A stretch of DNA of 64,000 bases from Streptomyces sp. NBC_01255 (GTDB lineage Bacteria; Actinomycetota; Actinomycetes; Streptomycetales; Streptomycetaceae), in the NCBI RefSeq assembly GCF_036226445.1, contig NZ_CP108474.1, positions 7,006,001 to 7,070,000 on the forward strand. The letters run 5' to 3'. Of the stretch, positions 51,529 to 59,704 are shown one piece after another (positions within the stretch are counted from its first letter, which is position 1; the number at the start of each line of letters is the position of its first letter). Below the pieces are notes generated by a model. That model saw only the letters and a program-made list of their open reading frames with translations. It made no database searches and was not told the origin of the DNA. A program made the translations under genes and the position numbers.

Positions 51529-51564
51529 GTCCCGACCACCGTCCCGATCACCGTCCCGACAGGA
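51529..51564 (+). repeat. three 12-bp tandem repeats before the phosphatase gene
   Basis: GTCCCGACCACC (51529), GTCCCGATCACC (51541) and a truncated GTCCCGACAGGA (51553), the last merging into the AGGAG ribosome-binding site. Confidence 0.7.
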
Positions 51565-51572
51565 GAGCGATC

Positions 51573-52826
51573 ATGAACCACCGACTCCGTCTCCGTACGT
51601 CCGCGGCCGCCGCCGCCCTCGCCCTCGCGACGACTGGCCTCGCCTCCGCCACCCACGCCGAGGCCAAGCCCGCCGGATGCCCCGCTCTGAAGGTCTCCGA
51701 GGGCTGGTACGGCGACAACAAGGCGCGCATCGACGCGCTGATCGCCGACCACTGCGACGACAGAGGAAAGAAGCCCGTCGCGGTCTTCGACTGGGACAAC
51801 ACCGTCATCAAGAACGACGTCGGCGACGCCACCTTCTACTGGCTCCTCCGCAACGACCGCATACGCCCGCCCCGGAACGGCGACTGGTCCACCACCAGCC
51901 GCCACCTCACCCCCGAGGCCGCCGCCGCCCTCGGCGAGGCGTGTCCCACCGGCGTACGCACCCTCCCCACGGCCACCGACACCCGCTGCGCCGACGAACT
52001 CCTCGCCGTGTACGGCGAAGGCGCCACCACAAGGGGCGAGGGGGCTTTCGCGGGCTACGACCACCGCCGCATGGAACCCCAGTACGCCTGGCTGGCCCAG
52101 CTCCTGCGCGGCTGGACCACCCGCCAGGTCGAGTCCTTCGCCGCCGCCGCCCGCGCCGAGAACCTCGCCGCGCCGCAGGGCGCCACCCAGCAGGTCGGCA
52201 CGGCCCAGGTCACCGGCTGGGTCCGCTACTACGACCAGCAGCGCGACCTCATCCGTACGCTCAAGGCCGCGGGCTTCGACGTCTGGGTCGTCTCCGCCTC
52301 GCCCGAACCGGTCGTCGACGTCTGGGCGAAGGGCGTGGGCGTCGACCCCTCCCACACCCTCGGCATCCGCAACACCACCGAGCACGGCCGGCTCACCGCC
52401 CACCTCAAGGGCTGCGGCACCGTCCGGGACGGGGAGGACGAGATGATCACCTACATCGACGGCAAACGCTGCTGGATCAACCAGGAGATCCTCGGTGTGC
52501 GCGGCCCCGCCGCCGAGCGCGTCCAGCCGGCCTCACGGCGGCAGGTCTTCGCCGCCGGGGACTCCGACACGGACATCTCGTTCCTGCGGGACGCCACCGG
52601 CCTGCGGCTGGTCCTCAACCGCAACAAGAACGAACTCATGTGCCGGGCGTACGAGAACGGCGACGGCCGCTGGATCGTCAACCCCATGTTCATCGAGCCG
52701 AAGCGACAGAAGGCCGGCCCGTACCCCTGCGCCACGACGGGCTACACGGCGGGCGACGGCACGGCGGAACCGGTCCGCCGCCCGGACGGCACCGTGATCC
52801 CGGACCAGCGGGACACGGTCTTCTAG
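51573..52826 (+). CDS. secreted HAD-superfamily phosphatase
   Basis: 417 residues. Sec/Tat-like signal peptide (RLRLRTSAAAAALALATTGL, AxA-type site at THAEA). HAD motif I is VFDWDNTVIK with D73 nucleophile and D75; motif III/IV lie in GDSDTDISFL. Resembles phosphoserine-phosphatase-like HADs exported by Streptomyces. Several cysteines (C36, C61) likely form disulfides. Probably releases phosphate from organic phosphates outside the cell; no PHO-box was recognised. ACAGGAGAG precedes the ATG. Confidence 0.88.
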   Translation: MNHRLRLRTSAAAAALALATTGLASATHAEAKPAGCPALKVSEGWYGDNKARIDALIADHCDDRGKKPVAVFDWDNTVIKNDVGDATFYWLLRNDRIRPPRNGDWSTTSRHLTPEAAAALGEACPTGVRTLPTATDTRCADELLAVYGEGATTRGEGAFAGYDHRRMEPQYAWLAQLLRGWTTRQVESFAAAARAENLAAPQGATQQVGTAQVTGWVRYYDQQRDLIRTLKAAGFDVWVVSASPEPVVDVWAKGVGVDPSHTLGIRNTTEHGRLTAHLKGCGTVRDGEDEMITYIDGKRCWINQEILGVRGPAAERVQPASRRQVFAAGDSDTDISFLRDATGLRLVLNRNKNELMCRAYENGDGRWIVNPMFIEPKRQKAGPYPCATTGYTAGDGTAEPVRRPDGTVIPDQRDTVF

Positions 52827-52832
52827 CAGCCT

Positions 52833-54035
52833 CTAGAGGAAGGTCCGCCCTTCCCCCCGGTAGGTCGGCACGGTGGCCGTGATCCGGTCGCCCTCCACCA
52901 GCCGGAGGCTCTCGAACCGCTCGCACAGCTCGCCGGCCTTCGCGTGCCGGAACCACACCTTGTCGCCGATCCGCAGGTCGTCGGCCGGCGAGCCGAGGAG
53001 CGGGGTCTGGACCTCGCCAGGACCCTCCTGCGGGTCGTACCGCAGGCCCTCCGGCAGATACGGCACGGGCAGCCGGTCGGGGCCCGCCACCCCGGACGCC
53101 GGATAGCCGCCGCCCAGCACCGTCACCACGCCCACACCGGGGCGGCGGACGACGGGCTGCGCGAACAGCGCGGCCGGACGCCCGCTGAAGGACGTGTAGT
53201 TGTCGAAGAGACGCGGCACGAACAGCCCCGAACCGGCGGCGATCTCCGTCACCGCGTCCTCGGCGGCCGTGTGCTGCACGCTCCCGGTGCCGCCGCCGTT
53301 CACGAACTCCAGGTCCGGCGCCACCGCCCTCACCGCACGGACGACGGCGGCCCGGCGCTCCGCCAGCTCCCGGCGGGCGGCGGACTGCATCAGCCTGATC
53401 GCCCGCGAGCGCAGCGGCCGCCCCGCGACCGCGTCGCCGACACCGGCGACGTGCCCCTCGTACGCCATGATCCCGACCAGCCGGAAGCCCGGGCGCCGCA
53501 CCACGGAACGGGCCACCTCGGCCAGCTCGGCGGGGGTGCGCAGCGGCGAGCGCCGCGCCCCGATCCGTACCCGCCCCCCGAGGAGCTGGAGCGCCGTGTC
53601 CAGCTCCAGACAGACCCGGACCTCCTCCGCCCCGCCCGCGCGGGAGGCGTCGATCAGATCGAGCTGGGCCACGTCGTCGACCATCACCGTCACGGTGGCG
53701 GCGAGCTTCGGATCCCGCGCGAGCTCGGCGAAGCCGGCGCGGTCCGCCGACGGGTACGCGAGCAGCACGTCGTCGAACCCGGCACGCGCCAGCCACAGTG
53801 ACTCGTCGAGCGTGAACGACATGATCCCGGCGAACCCGTCCCGCGCGAGCACCCGCTCCAGGAGCGCGCGGCAGCGCACGGACTTGCTCGCGACGCGGAT
53901 CGGCTTGCCGGCGGCCCGGCGGACGAGATCCGCCGCGTTGTCGTCGAAGGCCTCCAGGTCGACGATCGCCACGGGCGCGTCGAGGTGAGCGGTGGCACGG
54001 TCGTATCGGGCCCGGTCGGCGGCGCGGGGAGTCAT
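52833..54035 (-). CDS. fold-III PLP enzyme, amino acid deaminase/aldolase-like
   Basis: 400 residues. N-terminal alanine-racemase-like barrel with PLP lysine in RVASKSVRCRALLE near residue 50 and a C-terminal beta domain with VTVLGGGYPASGVAGPDRLP and GDKVWFRHAKAGEL. This pattern fits the DSD1/D-threonine-aldolase branch, which needs a divalent metal and cleaves D-3-hydroxy amino acids or deaminates D-Ser. Six bases from the convergent phosphatase gene stop. No ribosome-binding site near the ATG. Specificity not determinable. Confidence 0.85.
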   Translation of the reverse strand: MTPRAADRARYDRATAHLDAPVAIVDLEAFDDNAADLVRRAAGKPIRVASKSVRCRALLERVLARDGFAGIMSFTLDESLWLARAGFDDVLLAYPSADRAGFAELARDPKLAATVTVMVDDVAQLDLIDASRAGGAEEVRVCLELDTALQLLGGRVRIGARRSPLRTPAELAEVARSVVRRPGFRLVGIMAYEGHVAGVGDAVAGRPLRSRAIRLMQSAARRELAERRAAVVRAVRAVAPDLEFVNGGGTGSVQHTAAEDAVTEIAAGSGLFVPRLFDNYTSFSGRPAALFAQPVVRRPGVGVVTVLGGGYPASGVAGPDRLPVPYLPEGLRYDPQEGPGEVQTPLLGSPADDLRIGDKVWFRHAKAGELCERFESLRLVEGDRITATVPTYRGEGRTFL

Positions 54036-54158
54036 GGCCCGAGCTTGCCAGACAGGTATACGGGTGGGTAGCCCCCGACCCCGGTCCGCCCGGTTCCCCC
54101 ACGGCGGGGAACAGCCCGTAGAGTGGCGGGCATTGTCGACACGAGCAGGGGGACGGGG

Positions 54159-55919
54159 ATGACTGCCGAACACCCACGTCCCACGTCCCGCATCACCGAC
54201 GCCCTCCTCCCGACCCCACCCGCACCCCCGGCCCCGGAGGCCGCGGCGGCGCGCTCCGGTACCCCGCAGCCCCCCGCACCTCTCGCGGCGTCGAGTGCCC
54301 GGATCCTCTCCGAGCGCCCGACGGCGGCCGGCGATCCGCCGCCCCCGACAGCCCCGCCCCGCTCGGCCGCCCCGGTGCACTCCACGCCGAGGACCACCCC
54401 GGCCCCCGCGCCCCTCGCGCCACCGGCCGCCCAGGTCGGAACCGAGCGACCCACGGCAACGCCGGGCAGCCCACTGCCCGCTGGAAGACCCCTGCCCCCG
54501 ATGGCGCCGCCGCGCCCCGCGTCGGCCGTGCCGGCGGCTCCCGAGCCGCCCGCGACTTCGGTCACCCGGGCGCCCGCGTACCCGCCCGCCCCGACCCACC
54601 CGGCCCCCGAGGCGCCCGCGCCCGCGGCCACCCCGCCGACGGCTCCTCAGCGCCCGGCCGCCCCCGAGGCGCTCCGATCGGCCACGGCCGGCGGCGCCCT
54701 GCGGCAGCCGCGCCCGGCGAGCCCGCCGGCGTCGTCCGTGCCCGCCCGCCCCGCCTCCCCGCCCGCCGCCGGCGGCCCGGCGGTCCCTCCGGCCGCCTCG
54801 GCTCCCGGGCCGTCCGGCCGGACCTCGGTTCCGCACCACGTTCCGGACACCTCCGAGGCGCGGCGCGGATCCGCGTCCCCGCGCCCTGCCGCCGACTCCG
54901 CCTCCGCGCCGCTGTCGCCCCGTCAGGCGCCCGCGCCCGCCCGCGCCTGGGCGTCGCCGAACGGAGCGGGCGACCTGCCGGCGGTGGAGACCACCACCCG
55001 GCTGCGGCCGATCCGTGACACGCCGCGCACGGCTCACCCGACGCGACCCGTGACCGCGCCCGTGTCCGCGCCCGTGACCGCGTACGGATACGGGCTCGCC
55101 GGCGCCCTGCCGCCCGAGGCGCCCGCCGAGACCACGACCCGGCTGCGCCCCGTACGCGAGCGCCGCACCGGGCGCGTGGTCGCGGTCACGGCCTGCGTCG
55201 TCCTCGGGGTCGGACTCATCGGCGGGGCCCTCGCCGGGATATGGCTGGCCTCCGCCGACCCCGCGCGCCCCGCCGAACCCGCCGGGTACACCGAGGCGAA
55301 GGACCTCTGGCACAACGCCCCCGTGGACACCCTCTTCCCCCGCACCCTCGCGGGCCCCGGCGCGGGCCCCGGTGCCGCCGCACGCACCTGGACCCGGATC
55401 GTCGTCGCCCCGGACACGCCCTGCTCGCCCGTCGTCCTGGCCAAGGGCCTGCTCGCCACCCTCACGCCGCTCGGCTGCGAGCGCGTCCTGCGTGCCACGT
55501 ACACCGACGCCACCGCCAGCAGCGTGATCACCGTCGGCCTGGTCTTCACCCGAGCCGACGCCGAGGCGCAGCGCACGCTCGGCCAGGGCGGCCTCACCGC
55601 CCGCCTCGGCCCGGACGTCCCCCCGGCCCTCTCCGGGCCCTCCACCGTCGCGGCCCGCTTCGGCGCCCGGCAGCGCGCGAGCTGGTGGGCGAGTGCCCCC
55701 GCCGACCTCCCCGTCGTCGTCACCGCCGTCTCCGGCTTCGCCGACGGCCGGGCCGTCGACCGCCCGCTCCCCGCCGACCAGGCCATGGCCCGGGGCCGTA
55801 CCGACGCTACCGCCCAGTCCGGCCTCGGCCACGAGGCCAAGGGCATCACCGCCCGCTTCGAAGCGCTGCTGCGCAAGACCGTCGCCGCGACCGTCAAGGA
55901 GAAGGAGAACGCCCGGTGA
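54159..55919 (+). CDS. proline-rich single-pass membrane protein coupled to a subtilase
   Basis: 586 residues. The first 335 or so are Pro/Ala/Ser/Thr-rich, probably unfolded and cytosolic, and carry the motif ETTTRLRP twice (before RDTP and before RERR). A transmembrane helix (VVAVTACVVLGVGLIGGALA, about 340-362) follows, then an outside domain of about 220 residues with two cysteines (C-x-P near 425 and LGCERV). It recalls large membrane partners of type VII-linked mycosins, but no family was recognised. GGGGGACGGGG precedes ATG 54159; four-base overlap (GTGA) with the protease gene. Confidence 0.8.
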   Translation: MTAEHPRPTSRITDALLPTPPAPPAPEAAAARSGTPQPPAPLAASSARILSERPTAAGDPPPPTAPPRSAAPVHSTPRTTPAPAPLAPPAAQVGTERPTATPGSPLPAGRPLPPMAPPRPASAVPAAPEPPATSVTRAPAYPPAPTHPAPEAPAPAATPPTAPQRPAAPEALRSATAGGALRQPRPASPPASSVPARPASPPAAGGPAVPPAASAPGPSGRTSVPHHVPDTSEARRGSASPRPAADSASAPLSPRQAPAPARAWASPNGAGDLPAVETTTRLRPIRDTPRTAHPTRPVTAPVSAPVTAYGYGLAGALPPEAPAETTTRLRPVRERRTGRVVAVTACVVLGVGLIGGALAGIWLASADPARPAEPAGYTEAKDLWHNAPVDTLFPRTLAGPGAGPGAAARTWTRIVVAPDTPCSPVVLAKGLLATLTPLGCERVLRATYTDATASSVITVGLVFTRADAEAQRTLGQGGLTARLGPDVPPALSGPSTVAARFGARQRASWWASAPADLPVVVTAVSGFADGRAVDRPLPADQAMARGRTDATAQSGLGHEAKGITARFEALLRKTVAATVKEKENAR

Positions 55920-57145
55920 CCCGCCCGACCTGCCCCCGGGCGATGACCTCCGCCCGGGCGATCACCTCCACCCGGGCGGCCACGTCCACCCGGGCGACCG
56001 CCGTCGTCCTCCTCGCCGCCGCCTTCTCCGTGCTGCCCGCGACCACCGCCCCCGCCCACGCCGACACCATCCGGGCCCGGCAGTGGGGCCTGGAGGCCAT
56101 GCACACCACCGAGGCCTGGCGCACCACCAAGGGCGAGGGCATCAAGGTCGCCGTCCTCGACACCGGCGTCGACGCCGACCACCCGGACCTGGCCGGCTCC
56201 GTCCTCCCCGGCCGCGACCTCATCGGATTCGGCGCCTCCAAGGGTGACCGCGCCTGGGCCCGTCACGGCACCGCGATGGCCGGCATCATCGCCGGGCACG
56301 GCCACGGCCCCGGCGACGAGAGCGGCGTCCTCGGCGTCGCCCCCGACGTCGAGATCCTGCCCGTCCGGGTCATTCTGGAAAGCAGCGACAAGGCCCGCGA
56401 CAAGGCCCGCAAGACCCGCGGCACCGCCCTCGCCGAGGGCATCCGCTGGGCCGCCGACCACGGCGCCGACGTCATCAACCTCTCCCTCGGCGACGACTCC
56501 AAGTCCGCCCACCCCGACGCGGGCGAGGACGCCGCCGTCCAGTACGCCCTCGCCAAGGGCGTCTCCGTCGTCGCCTCCGCCGGCAACGGCGGCGAGAAGG
56601 GCGACCACATCTCGTACCCCGCCGCCTACCCCGGCGTCATCGCCGTCACCGCCGTCGACCGCTACGGCACCCACGCCTCGTTCTCCACCCGCCGCTGGTA
56701 CGCCACGGTCAGCGCCCCCGGCCTCGAGATCGTCATCGCCGACCCCGACCGCCGCTACTACGAGGGCTGGGGCACCAGCGCCGCCGCCGCGTTCGTCTCC
56801 GGCGCCGTCGCGCTCGTCAGGTCCGCCCACCCCGACCTCACCCCGGCCCAGATCAAGCAGCTGCTCATCGACACCGCCCGCAACCGCCCCAAGGGTGGCC
56901 GCAGCGACGCCAAGGGGTACGGGACGGTCGACCCGGCCGCCGCCATCAAGGCCGGGGCCACGCGCAAGGGCGGCGACCCCAAGAACACCACCACCGGCTA
57001 CCGGGGGCAGTACTTCGGCCCCGGCCCGACCCCCGCCGTCGAGGAGAGCCGCCCCGTCGGCCTCCTCGCCCCCGCCGCCGGCGGACTCGGCGTCCTGCTG
57101 CTCCTGGCCGCGATCGCCCTCGGGCGTACGAGGCGCACCCGCTGA
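55916..57145 (+). CDS. mycosin-like membrane-anchored subtilisin protease (S8)
   Basis: 409 residues. Signal peptide with a repeated basic N-region, cleavage after AHA near residue 49. Catalytic triad D82 (VAVLDTGVD), H117 (RHGTAMAGIIAG) and S288 (GTSAAAAFVSG), plus oxyanion Asn in ASAGNGG. A C-terminal transmembrane helix (LLAPAAGGLGVLLLLAAIAL) and basic tail anchor it. This is the architecture of MycP/mycosins of type VII secretion. No esx or ecc genes are nearby, so an independent role with the coupled membrane protein is likely. Starts at GTG 55916. Confidence 0.9.
   Translation: MTRPTCPRAMTSARAITSTRAATSTRATAVVLLAAAFSVLPATTAPAHADTIRARQWGLEAMHTTEAWRTTKGEGIKVAVLDTGVDADHPDLAGSVLPGRDLIGFGASKGDRAWARHGTAMAGIIAGHGHGPGDESGVLGVAPDVEILPVRVILESSDKARDKARKTRGTALAEGIRWAADHGADVINLSLGDDSKSAHPDAGEDAAVQYALAKGVSVVASAGNGGEKGDHISYPAAYPGVIAVTAVDRYGTHASFSTRRWYATVSAPGLEIVIADPDRRYYEGWGTSAAAAFVSGAVALVRSAHPDLTPAQIKQLLIDTARNRPKGGRSDAKGYGTVDPAAAIKAGATRKGGDPKNTTTGYRGQYFGPGPTPAVEESRPVGLLAPAAGGLGVLLLLAAIALGRTRRTR
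55928..55999 (+). repeat. four in-frame 18-bp repeats in the protease signal peptide
   Basis: Units of 18 bp begin at 55928, 55946, 55964 and 55982 and encode T-x-x-R-A-x hexapeptides (TCPRAM, TSARAI, TSTRAA, TSTRAT), lengthening the basic N-region. Confidence 0.85.
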
Positions 57146-57179
57146 CGACCCGGCGGACAGGACTGCCCGCGTAGCCCGT

Positions 57180-57185
57180 TAGGCT
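57180..57185 (+). promoter_or_regulatory. -10 element of a leaderless promoter (SseB-family gene)
   Basis: TAGGCT ends six bases before GTG 57192 and no ribosome-binding site is present. Confidence 0.6.
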
Positions 57186-57191
57186 CGGTGC

Positions 57192-57923
57192 GTGGCGCTC
57201 AAGAACATTCCGGACCCTGGTTTCTCCGACGACGACGGCACCGCCGACCCGCGGCTCGCCGCGGCCCTCGCGGCCTGGGCGGAGGACAGGACCGCCCACG
57301 GCCCGGTCCTCGAAGCGCTCAAGGGCGCCCGGCTGCTCGTCCCCGTGGTCGCCCTCCTCGGCGAGGTGGAGACCGACGAGAACGGCCTGCGCCGTGAGAA
57401 GACCAGCGACATGGCGGTCCCCACCCTCACCGCGGGCGACCGCCGGGCCCTGCCCGCCTTCACCTCGATCGCCTCGCTCGCCCTGTGGGACCCGGAGGCC
57501 CGGCCCGTGGCCGTACCGCTCCACCAGGCGCTCCAGGCCGCCGCCCACGAGAAGGCCGACACCGTCGTCCTGGACCTCGCGGGCCCCGTCCCGTACCAGC
57601 TCACGGGACCGGCGCTGCTCGCCCTCGCCGAGGGCCGCTCCAGCACCGACCCGCTCGACGACCCGGCCGTACGGGAGGCCGTACGGGCCGCCGTCGCCGC
57701 CGAGCCCGCGGTCCTCCGCGCCCACCTGGGCCCCGGCAGCGCCGACGGCACCCTCGCCCTGGTCCTCGGCGGGGACGCCGCCCCGGCGGAGGCCGCCCAG
57801 CGCGTCGCCCGCGCCCTCGCGGCCGACGAAACACTGAGGGCCCGCCTGGTGCGGGGCCTCGACCTGGCACTGCTGCCGGCCTCGGCCACGCCTCCCGGCG
57901 AGCCCTTCTACGTCAAGCGGTAG
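57192..57923 (+). CDS. SseB-family protein
   Basis: 243 residues. LKNIPDPGFSDDDGTADPRL at the N-terminus, RLLVPVVALLGE and KTSDMAVPTLTAGDRRALPA followed by FTSIASLALWDPEARPVAVP match the SseB N-terminal domain shared by actinobacterial proteins and the enhanced-serine-sensitivity protein. C-terminal third is a second alpha/beta unit (TLALVLGGDAAPAEAAQRVA). No enzymatic motif. In Streptomyces it is commonly found next to DUF1844 and infC, suggesting a housekeeping role tied to translation. Probably leaderless. Confidence 0.85.
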   Translation: MALKNIPDPGFSDDDGTADPRLAAALAAWAEDRTAHGPVLEALKGARLLVPVVALLGEVETDENGLRREKTSDMAVPTLTAGDRRALPAFTSIASLALWDPEARPVAVPLHQALQAAAHEKADTVVLDLAGPVPYQLTGPALLALAEGRSSTDPLDDPAVREAVRAAVAAEPAVLRAHLGPGSADGTLALVLGGDAAPAEAAQRVARALAADETLRARLVRGLDLALLPASATPPGEPFYVKR

Positions 57924-57936
57924 TAACGGAGAGACG

Positions 57937-57970
57937 TCCTAGCCGTACACCGACTCCTAGCCGTACACCG
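57937..57970 (-). repeat. 18-bp duplication of the DUF1844 gene end including its stop codon
   Basis: TCCTAGCCGTACACCG occurs at 57937-57952 and 57955-57970 with period 18. On the minus strand the gene reads VYG-stop, then the duplicate encodes ES-VYG-stop in the same frame. Confidence 0.8.
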
Positions 57971-58334
57971 GACCGGTGTACTTCTCGCCAGGACCCTGGC
58001 CCGGCTCGTCCGGGATCAGGGACGCCTCGCGGAAGGCGAGCTGAAGGGACTTCAGGCCGTCCCGCAGGGGAGCGGCGTGGAAGGAGGAGATCTCCGTCGC
58101 GCCGGCGTCCAGCAGGCCCGCGAGCGCGTGCACCAGCTTGCGGGCCTCGTCGAGGTCCTTGTACTTGTCGCCCTCCTCGGTGAGCCCGAGCTTCACCGCG
58201 GCGGCGCTCATCAGGTTGACGGCGACCGTCACGATCACCTCGACGGCCGGGACCTCCGCGATGTCGCGGGTCATGGCGTCGAAGTCGGGGTTTTCGGGGG
58301 AGTCCGCGGACTCGTTCTGGGGGGTCTCGCTCAT
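57957..58334 (-). CDS. DUF1844 family protein
   Basis: 125 residues. DFDAMTRDIAEVPAVEVIVT, VAVNLMSAAAVKLGL and YKDLDEARKLVHALAGLLDA are the DUF1844 core, a small helical domain found in actinobacteria and some other phyla. The tail EKYTGPVYG is typical. Function unknown; the gene lies immediately upstream of and divergent from infC in many actinobacteria. TATCGT on the minus strand ends seven bases before the ATG, though GAGG is also adjacent. Confidence 0.9.
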   Translation of the reverse strand: MSETPQNESADSPENPDFDAMTRDIAEVPAVEVIVTVAVNLMSAAAVKLGLTEEGDKYKDLDEARKLVHALAGLLDAGATEISSFHAAPLRDGLKSLQLAFREASLIPDEPGQGPGEKYTGPVYG

Positions 58335-58360
58335 GCCTCATACGATAGGCCGGTCCTCGG

Positions 58361-58390
58361 TTAGCGGAGACCGCCGGGTCCTGCTAACCT
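58361..58390 (+). promoter_or_regulatory. candidate infC operon promoter
   Basis: TTAGCG (58361-58366), 18-base spacer, TAACCT (58385-58390), giving transcription near 58397 and a leader of about 295 bases. Confidence 0.6.
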
Positions 58391-58396
58391 TGTGTA

Positions 58397-58691
58397 ACGA
58401 CCGGCCGGACACCTATGTGCCCGGCCCACAAGTGGAGGCTCCGTACTCCCACCTGACCACCCTCGCGGGTGGCGGGTCACCGGTCAGGTGGTCCCCATCG
58501 TTCCGTACGGACGATGGAACCGCCCGATTCTGCGCCCCGCGGTTGACTGCGGCGGTGCTCCGGTATTTCCGTGGAGCCCCGCCTGTGTCCCGTCCGGGGC
58601 GTTTTTTGTGCGCCGGCTCGGTTGGTCTCAGTGAAACAGACGTTGCGCGTCCGTCCGCCAGGCGGTCGCGTGGTGCTACCGAGGAGGATCC
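58397..58691 (+). promoter_or_regulatory. structured infC 5' leader with transcription attenuator
   Basis: About 295 bases without an open frame. GCCCCG (58576-58581) pairs with CGGGGC (58595-58600) and is followed by GTTTTTT, a textbook intrinsic terminator that is rare in form in this GC-rich genome. Upstream hairpins such as CCACCTGACC/GGTCAGGTGG (58450-58500 region) could alternate with it. A leader attenuator controlling IF3-L35-L20 by ribosomal protein or factor levels is the known arrangement in other bacteria. Confidence 0.75.
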
Positions 58692-59387
58692 ATCAGCGCC
58701 GAGCCCCGCATCAACGACAGGATTCGCGTTCCCGAGGTGCGACTTGTCGGACCCAGCGGCGAGCAGGTCGGGATTGTTCCGCTTGCCAAGGCCCTGGAGC
58801 TCGCACAGGAGTACGACCTCGATCTGGTCGAGGTCGCGGCGACCGCCCGTCCGCCCGTGTGCAAGCTCATGGACTACGGGAAGTTCAAGTACGAGTCGGC
58901 CATGAAGGCCCGTGAGGCGCGCAAGAACCAGGCGCACACGGTCATCAAGGAGATGAAGCTCCGGCCGAAGATCGACCCGCACGACTACGACACCAAGAAG
59001 GGTCACGTCGTCCGGTTCCTCAAGCAGGGCGACAAGGTCAAGATCACGATCATGTTCCGTGGTCGTGAGCAGTCCCGCCCCGAGCTTGGTTTCCGGCTGC
59101 TTCAGCGGCTGGCGTCGGACGTCGAGGAGCTTGGCTTCATCGAGTCCAACCCGAAGCAGGACGGCCGGAACATGATCATGGTTCTCGGCCCGCACAAGAA
59201 GAAGACCGAGGCCATGGCCGAGGCGCGTGAGGCCCAGGCCGCACGCAAGGCCGAGCGCCAGGGCGTCGCCGCCGACGAGGCGTCCGACGCTCCGGTCGAG
59301 GAGGCTCAGGTCGAGGAGACCGAGGCCGCCGAGGCTCCGGTCGCCGAGGCCGAGGCCGACGCTCCGGTCGAGAACCCCGAGGCGTGA
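58692..59387 (+). CDS. infC: translation initiation factor IF-3, AUC start codon
   Basis: 231 residues reading from ATC 58692. GAGGAGG lies five bases upstream, and the codons ATC AGC GCC GAG CCC CGC continue in frame to [15 protein letters not shown], conserved in IF3. A GTG at 58737 would remove this conserved N-terminus and has no ribosome-binding site. N domain (to about 85), linker with [16 protein letters not shown] domain with [18 protein letters not shown], then an acidic Ala/Glu/Val-rich tail of 45 residues seen in actinobacteria. AUU/AUC starts let IF3 limit its own synthesis. Confidence 0.93.
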   Translation: MSAEPRINDRIRVPEVRLVGPSGEQVGIVPLAKALELAQEYDLDLVEVAATARPPVCKLMDYGKFKYESAMKAREARKNQAHTVIKEMKLRPKIDPHDYDTKKGHVVRFLKQGDKVKITIMFRGREQSRPELGFRLLQRLASDVEELGFIESNPKQDGRNMIMVLGPHKKKTEAMAEAREAQAARKAERQGVAADEASDAPVEEAQVEETEAAEAPVAEAEADAPVENPEA

Positions 59388-59509
59388 CCCGACGGGCTGC
59401 CATCCAGGCAGCCCCGGGCCCCGCCCGGAACCACCACACTAAGAATTGACGCTCCCGGCAGTCCGGTCTCCACACCGGGGGAGCGCCACTGACGAGGAGA
59501 TACGGCGCG

Positions 59510-59704
59510 ATGCCGAAGAACAAGACGCACTCCGGTGCCAAGAAGCGCTTCAAGGTCACCGGCACCGGCAAGATCATGCGCGAGCGCGCCGGCAAGCGCC
59601 ACCTGCTCGAGCACAAGTCGTCCAAGCTGACGCGTCGCCTCACCGGCAACGCCGAGATGGCCCCGGGTGACGCCGCCAAGATCAAGAAGATGCTGGGCAT
59701 CTGA
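59510..59704 (+). CDS. rpmI: 50S ribosomal protein L35
   Basis: 64 residues, [20 protein letters not shown] at the N-terminus and the basic [14 protein letters not shown] core. Standard length. GAGGAGA precedes the ATG. It lies between infC and rplT as in most bacteria, so one transcript carries all three. Confidence 0.98.
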   Translation: MPKNKTHSGAKKRFKVTGTGKIMRERAGKRHLLEHKSSKLTRRLTGNAEMAPGDAAKIKKMLGI

